From assembly GCA_016205995.1 (NCBI GenBank), contig JACQSJ010000022.1, forward strand, positions 1 to 15,553: DNA of 15,553 nt, given 5' to 3'. The translations under genes were made by a program, and so were the position numbers. Source of the DNA: Candidatus Uhrbacteria bacterium (lineage in GTDB: Bacteria; Patescibacteriota; Patescibacteriia; UBA9934; GWF2-40-263). The notes beneath the pieces were generated by a model, which was not told the origin of the DNA, did no database searches, and saw only the letters and a list, made by a program, of their open reading frames with translations. The stretch's first letter is position 1; every line of letters starts with the position of its first letter. Shown in pieces: positions 12,241 to 15,553 of this stretch.

Positions 12241-12246
12241 CCTCCT
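12241..12246 (-). promoter_or_regulatory. Shine-Dalgarno site that sets the GTG start of the CPBP gene
   Basis: A perfect AGGAGG on the minus strand, 5 nt before the GTG at 12235. It is the only textbook site in the window and shows that the host ribosome keeps the canonical anti-Shine-Dalgarno. Confidence 0.8.
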
Positions 12247-12293
12247 GCTGGGAACGAATCTGGATGTCCTATGTCGGATGACATAAGGGCATC

Positions 12294-12322
12294 ACGATAC
12301 GCAAGAAAGCTGTTCCTGTCAA
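12294..12322 (-). promoter_or_regulatory. promoter of the CPBP protease gene
   Basis: Minus strand: consensus -35 TTGACA (12317-12322), 17-bp spacer, -10 TATCGT (12294-12299). The predicted start of transcription near 12287 leaves a leader of about 50 nt. The -35 begins two bases after the peroxiredoxin terminator. Confidence 0.75.
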
Positions 12323-12324
12323 GC

Positions 12325-12353
12325 AAAACCCCTCGGCTTCACCGAGGGGTTTT
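12325..12353. terminator. terminator after the peroxiredoxin gene
   Basis: A perfect 12-bp stem, AAAACCCCTCGG (12325-12336) with CCGAGGGGTTTT (12342-12353), loop CTTCA. It lies 20 nt past the peroxiredoxin stop and is symmetric, so it could act in both directions. Confidence 0.9.
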
Positions 12354-12373
12354 GAGATGAGGCGCCGCGATTG

Positions 12374-12931
12374 TTATGCCTTTCCGAGTGTTTTGTCGCC
12401 CTCTGTCCAACCGACAGGGCAGAGCTCGCCGGTTTGAAGGGCTTTGAGGACGCGGAGTGTTTCATCGACCGAACGACCGACACCCAGGTCGTGATACAGC
12501 GCGTAGCGCAGGATACCTTCTGGATCGATGATGAATGTTCCGCGAAGCGCGATCCCTTGCTCGGGCAGCAGGACACCGTAGTCCCAGCTCATGTCACGTG
12601 TGATGTCGGAGAAGAGCGGAAAGTTGAGGTCACCAAGTTCCTTGAGCCAGGCTTTGTGTGAATGCACAGAGTCTGTCGAGCCGCCGAGCACATCGGCGCC
12701 GAGCGTCTTGAATTCGTCATAGCGTTTTGAGAAACCGGTGATCTCGGTTGGGCAGACGAACGTGAAGTCGAGGGGATAGAAGAAGAGGACAAGCCATGAA
12801 CCCTTATAGTCCTCAAGCTTCGCGCGAGAGAATTCGCCGTCTTTGACCACGGTTTCCACATCAAAGTGAGGAGCGAGTTTTGAGACGCGGGCCACTTGGG
12901 GTGCGTGCATGTCTTCCAGGAAGTCGTCCAT
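12374..12931 (-). CDS. 2-Cys peroxiredoxin (AhpC/Prx type)
   Basis: A 185-residue typical 2-Cys peroxiredoxin that reduces hydrogen peroxide and organic peroxides. The peroxidatic Cys is C60 in FYPLDFTFVCPTEI, the conserved Arg is R130 in ALRGTFIIDP, and the resolving Cys is C171 in GELCPVGW. The N-terminus is about 15 residues longer than in E. coli AhpC (MDDFLEDMHAPQVARVSKLAPHF). No AhpF-like reductase is in the window, and the glutaredoxin and ferredoxin genes nearby are separate units, so the electron donor is unknown. It is transcribed alone: a probable promoter lies in the 78-bp gap shared with the divergent DUF3179 gene, and a strong terminator follows. Confidence 0.96.
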   Translation of the reverse strand: MDDFLEDMHAPQVARVSKLAPHFDVETVVKDGEFSRAKLEDYKGSWLVLFFYPLDFTFVCPTEITGFSKRYDEFKTLGADVLGGSTDSVHSHKAWLKELGDLNFPLFSDITRDMSWDYGVLLPEQGIALRGTFIIDPEGILRYALYHDLGVGRSVDETLRVLKALQTGELCPVGWTEGDKTLGKA

Positions 12932-12971
12932 AAGGGGAGGTGTTTAGAAAGGGAGTAAAGGGTACGCAGAT

Positions 12972-12999
12972 ATGGTAACGTATTGTGAGTTCGAGTCAA
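12972..12999 (-). promoter_or_regulatory. probable peroxiredoxin promoter
   Basis: Minus strand: -35 TTGACT (12994-12999), 16-bp spacer, -10 TACCAT (12972-12977, 4 of 6 matches). The leader would be about 34 nt and shows no Shine-Dalgarno site. Other -10 placements are possible. Confidence 0.45.
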
Positions 13000-13009
13000 T
13001 GCAACGATT

Positions 13010-13867
13010 ATGTCGAGGAACGCCGTGCTCTTCCTGATCCTGCTTGCCCTGATCGTCGGGGGGATTTCTTGGTATCAGTACCGGTACTATCGCACTCCTG
13101 TTGTGATCCCAAACAATGAGTCCCATCAGATCATGCTCGGGACCGCGCACAAAGATGACATCCCAGCGATCGAAGAGCCCGCGTATGAGTCTGTTGCTAG
13201 CGCGGATGTGTATCTCAACGACGCAGGATACGGGATGGTTGTAGAGGTCGGAAGTCGCGCGCGATTCTATCCGTTCCAGATTCTTGTTTGGCATGAAGTC
13301 GTCAACGACACGTTCAATGGGCGCGACCTGCTCGTGACTTTTGATCCGCTTACGTATACGAGTGTCGTTTACGATCGAACAGATACATTCGGCGTTTCTG
13401 GCAAAATCTGGAACAGCAACACGCTCTTGTACGACCACACGACAGAATCGTTGTGGAGCCAGCTGCGCGGCGAGGCGATCGAGGGGGAGCTTGCAGGAAC
13501 CAAGCTCGCTAGGGTTCCTTTGAAGGTCATGACCTGGGCAACGTATAAGATTGAGTACCCTTACGGCCAGGTCCTTTCTCGAGAGACTGGATTTGATCGA
13601 GACTACACGCAGGATCCATACGATGGATACGATGAGACCGCCGCGATTTGGTTTGCGCTTGAACAGGAAGACCCGCGGCTCGCTCCCAAGTCTCTCGTCT
13701 TTGGTGTCCAACGACAGGGGACAACCCTGGTGTTTCCCGTGGACACTCTTGAGGAATTTGATACGATTCAAGCGATCATCGAAGAGAGCGATGTCCTGGT
13801 TCCTTCTTACTGGTTCGCTTGGGCAGCTATGTATCCAGATAGTCAGATTTATTCACCTAACGAATAA
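13010..13867 (+). CDS. membrane-anchored DUF3179 protein
   Basis: 285 residues. One N-terminal helix (about 5-22) should anchor or export it, and the rest is a single DUF3179 domain. Landmarks are RARFYPFQILVWHEVVND (83-100), FGVSGKIWNSNTLLYD (127-142), TTESLWSQLRGEAIEG (144-159), the TW..Y segment and RDYTQDPYDGYDE. DUF3179 is widespread and uncharacterised. Most members I recall have a Cys in a T-[YF]-C-P-L motif, but this protein has TFDPLTY (110-116), with Asp in place of the Cys. That may mean loss of a metal or redox site, or a divergent subfamily. It is the first gene of a likely operon, with the slipin gene 3 nt later. Confidence 0.85.
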   Translation: MSRNAVLFLILLALIVGGISWYQYRYYRTPVVIPNNESHQIMLGTAHKDDIPAIEEPAYESVASADVYLNDAGYGMVVEVGSRARFYPFQILVWHEVVNDTFNGRDLLVTFDPLTYTSVVYDRTDTFGVSGKIWNSNTLLYDHTTESLWSQLRGEAIEGELAGTKLARVPLKVMTWATYKIEYPYGQVLSRETGFDRDYTQDPYDGYDETAAIWFALEQEDPRLAPKSLVFGVQRQGTTLVFPVDTLEEFDTIQAIIEESDVLVPSYWFAWAAMYPDSQIYSPNE

Positions 13868-13870
13868 CGT

Positions 13871-14608
13871 ATGGAAATCCTTATCACGATTGTCGTCGTG
13901 TATCTGCTCACGACTCTGCGCGTGATCTTTGAGTATCAGCGTGGCGTTATCTTCCTACTAGGAAAATACACGCACACGATGGGCCCAGGGCTCAAGCTTG
14001 TCTTCTGGCCCTTTCAAACGATGCGCAAGGTGGATGTGCGTGTGAAGGCCGTCGACGTTCCAGACCAAGAGGCGATCACTCGCGATAATATTTCCGCGCG
14101 CATCAATGCCGTCATTTACTACAAGGTCAAAGATGCCGCGAAGTCGTTCATCGAGGTCGAGAATTTTTACTACGCCGTGAGCCAGCTTGCACAAACAACG
14201 ATGCGTAACGTCGTTGGAGAGATGGATCTCGACCAGTTGTTGAGCCAGCGCGAGGAGGCCTCAAAGAAGATTAAGGATATCGTCGACGTTCTGACAGACC
14301 CATGGGGCATCCAGGTCGACAACGTGGAGCTCAAGGACATCACGCTCCCCGAGGAAATGAAACGCACGATGGCCAAGCAAGCCGAGGCCGAGCGTGAGCG
14401 ACGTGCGGTTGTCATCAATTCCATGGGAGAAGTGGAGGCGTCGAAGAACTTGGCTGATGCCGCCCAGATCCTTTCCAATTCCCCCGGGGCTCTTCATCTT
14501 CGTACTCTCAATACAATTAATGATGTGTCTTCCGACGCCTCCAACACCATCATCTTCGCCGTTCCCATTGAAGTCCTCCACGCGTTCGACAGTTTGAAGA
14601 AAGGCTAG
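13871..14608 (+). CDS. slipin/stomatin-like SPFH membrane protein
   Basis: A 245-residue SPFH (band 7) protein. It has a short N-terminal membrane segment (about 2-18), the FEYQRGVIFLLGKYTHTMGPGL entry of the domain, and the typical DVRVKAVDVPDQEAITRDN and INAVIYYKVKDA strands. The Q-rich helix SQLAQTTMRNVVGEMDLDQLLSQRE follows, and then a charged coiled-coil (KQAEAERERRA) that drives oligomer formation. It matches the bacterial slipin (p-slipin) class, which scaffolds membrane microdomains. The usual partner, an NfeD-type membrane protease, is absent here. It follows the DUF3179 gene by 3 nt and precedes rsmI by 5 nt. Confidence 0.93.
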   Translation: MEILITIVVVYLLTTLRVIFEYQRGVIFLLGKYTHTMGPGLKLVFWPFQTMRKVDVRVKAVDVPDQEAITRDNISARINAVIYYKVKDAAKSFIEVENFYYAVSQLAQTTMRNVVGEMDLDQLLSQREEASKKIKDIVDVLTDPWGIQVDNVELKDITLPEEMKRTMAKQAEAERERRAVVINSMGEVEASKNLADAAQILSNSPGALHLRTLNTINDVSSDASNTIIFAVPIEVLHAFDSLKKG

Positions 14609-14613
14609 AGAGT

Positions 14614-15357
14614 ATGGCCACGCTCTTTGTTGTCGCCACACCGATTGGAAACCTGAGTGATCTGAGCGAGCGGGCCAAGGCCACGCTCGGTTCTGTTCAC
14701 ATGGTGTTGTGCGAGGACACGCGTGTGACCGGAAAGCTGTTGCACCACTTCGGGATCAAGACCCCGATGATGTCCTATCACCAGCATTCGGGCGACGACA
14801 AAACAAAAAAAGTGCTCGACCTTCTTGAGCAGGGACATGACCTCGCCCTTGTGACCGACGCGGGGACGCCAGGAATCAGTGATCCGGGAGGAAAGTTGGT
14901 CGAAACAGTAGTGAAACGTTTTGAAAAATCTGACGACAAAATTTCGCAGGTGCGAAAAGTTGTCGTCATGCCAATCCCCGGTCCCTCTGCGGCAATCGCG
15001 GCGCTGTCTATCTGCGGGTTTCCAACAGACGAATTTCTCTTCCTCGGTTTCCCACCTAATAAAAAAGGACGGCAGACGTACTTTGATCGACTTGCGACAA
15101 TTGAGTCGACGGTCGTGATCTACGAAAGTACACATCGCATCTTTAAGTCGCTTGAGGAAATCAACAAGCGGACCCCACAGCGAGATCTCGTCGTGTGTCG
15201 TGAACTGACAAAATTACACGAGACGATCTATCGCGGAACAGCCGCCGAAGTGACAGAGGCGCTCACATCCACGAGTATCAAAGGTGAATTTGTGATCGTG
15301 CTCGCCCCAGTTCTGTCATCCCGAGCGACCAACGGGAGTCGAGGGATCTCAAGTTGA
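14614..15357 (+). CDS. rsmI: 16S rRNA (cytidine-1402-2'-O)-methyltransferase RsmI
   Basis: A 247-residue SAM-dependent tetrapyrrole-methylase-fold enzyme that adds the 2'-O-methyl group to C1402 of 16S rRNA in the decoding centre. Diagnostic segments are all present: VVATPIGNLSDLSERA (5-20), LCEDTRVTGKLL (33-44), YHQHSGDD, TDAGTPGISDPGG (88-100), IPGPSAAIAALSICGFPTDE, LGFPPNKKGR, YESTHRIF and CRELTKLHE. A small charged insertion (KSDDKISQVRK) sits before the PIPGPS motif. The final 13-14 residues, from about Leu234 to the stop, are encoded by the left arm of an inverted repeat, so the native C-terminus appears to have been replaced or extended. It is the last gene of the 13010-15357 group. 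Confidence 0.96.
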   Translation: MATLFVVATPIGNLSDLSERAKATLGSVHMVLCEDTRVTGKLLHHFGIKTPMMSYHQHSGDDKTKKVLDLLEQGHDLALVTDAGTPGISDPGGKLVETVVKRFEKSDDKISQVRKVVVMPIPGPSAAIAALSICGFPTDEFLFLGFPPNKKGRQTYFDRLATIESTVVIYESTHRIFKSLEEINKRTPQRDLVVCRELTKLHETIYRGTAAEVTEALTSTSIKGEFVIVLAPVLSSRATNGSRGISS

Positions 15358-15400
15358 TCATTCGAGATTTCTCGACTCGCTTCGCTCGCTCGAAATGACA
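15314..15400. repeat. inverted repeat of the GTCAT..CGAGCGA family
   Basis: The left arm 15314-15350 and the right arm 15364-15400 are both 37 nt and match in inverted orientation at 29 of 37 positions. Both outer ends read TGTCAT..CGAGCGA, with a 13-nt centre. The left arm codes the end of RsmI, and the TGA stop (15355-15357) lies in the centre. The right arm ends 10 nt before the metG start. Sequences of this look (GTCATTCCGAGCGAAGCGAG) are familiar as dispersed palindromes in many bacteria. Confidence 0.85.
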
Positions 15401-15410
15401 AAGGTAAATT

Positions 15411-15553
15411 ATGAACTACTACATCACCACCACGCTTCCGTATGTAAACGCAAAACCCCACATCGGGTTTGCGCTTGAGATTGTGCAGGCTGACGCGTTG
15501 GCGCGCTATCATCGTCTGCGCGGAGAGGAAGTTATTTTCAATACCGGTACAGA
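15411..15553 (+). CDS. metG: methionyl-tRNA synthetase, partial (N-terminus)
   Basis: The first 47 codons begin MNYYITTTLPYVNAKPHIG, the class I synthetase start with the HIGH-type motif HIGF at residues 17-20, followed by ALEIVQADALARYHRLRG and a FNTGT segment. This is the usual N-terminus of MetRS, which charges tRNA-Met. The gene runs off the window end, so the zinc domain, KMSKS loop and anticodon domain are not seen. The ATG at 15411 is right for the family. AAAGG 7 nt upstream, just beyond the repeat, could act as a weak ribosome site. Confidence 0.95.
   Translation, partial: MNYYITTTLPYVNAKPHIGFALEIVQADALARYHRLRGEEVIFNTGT

Noticed and set aside
12944..13771. 275-codon minus-strand frame opposite the DUF3179 gene
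   Set aside because: The plus-strand product carries clear DUF3179 motifs; the antisense frame runs across the peroxiredoxin promoter.
14605..15135. 176-codon minus-strand frame opposite rsmI
   Set aside because: Shadow of rsmI with shadow-like composition.

Overview
The window looks like chromosomal DNA from a candidate-phyla-radiation (Patescibacteria/Parcubacteria-type) bacterium. This assignment is an inference. It rests on the compact layout, several very short or absent 5' leaders, few Shine-Dalgarno sites, a secreted Cys-repeat protein of a kind I associate with this group, and many small membrane proteins. TGA is used as a stop in several genes, so the genetic code is the ordinary bacterial one. 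No phage, transposase, CRISPR or rRNA gene is visible.

Layout. 1-154: the 5' half of a tRNA-Asn on the minus strand, with a near-consensus promoter. 155-1572: a DUF2914 membrane protein facing a small minus-strand hypothetical gene, their stop codons overlapping. 1642-4987: a tight four-gene operon encoding a membrane-anchored acidic peptide, an exported protein with six identical-spacing four-cysteine repeats, a VKOR-type disulfide-forming membrane protein with an extra C-terminal membrane domain, and a CcdA/DsbD-type reductant transporter. 5014-5601: a lipoprotein with its own promoter. 5680-8214: a divergent pair, a beta-propeller lipoprotein (minus) and a secreted alpha/alpha-toroid glycosidase-like protein (plus). 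8233-9191: a tiny basic-protein gene (minus) and two membrane proteins (plus). 9236-11428: leucyl aminopeptidase, a repeat cluster, a [2Fe-2S] thioredoxin-like ferredoxin and a glutaredoxin. 11462-12931 (minus): a CPBP/CAAX-type membrane protease and a 2-Cys peroxiredoxin. 13010-15357: DUF3179 protein, slipin (SPFH) and RsmI, then an inverted repeat and the start of metG, which runs off the window.

How the genes fit together. Thiol-disulfide chemistry recurs. VKOR (oxidising) and CcdA (reducing) are encoded directly behind a 24-cysteine exported protein, and the ATGA overlap and 3-nt gap imply co-expression. A reasonable hypothesis is that the two membrane enzymes fold or reset the Cys-repeat protein outside the membrane. 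Cytoplasmic redox genes (2Fe-2S ferredoxin, glutaredoxin, peroxiredoxin) lie further on in separate units.

Regulatory architecture is unusually readable. At least five genes have a -10 box 8-13 nt before the start codon, which predicts leaderless mRNAs. One gene with a long leader carries a perfect AGGAGG. Terminators are packed against neighbouring promoters or start codons. Two dispersed palindromic repeat families are present, and one of them supplies the C-terminal codons and stop of rsmI.
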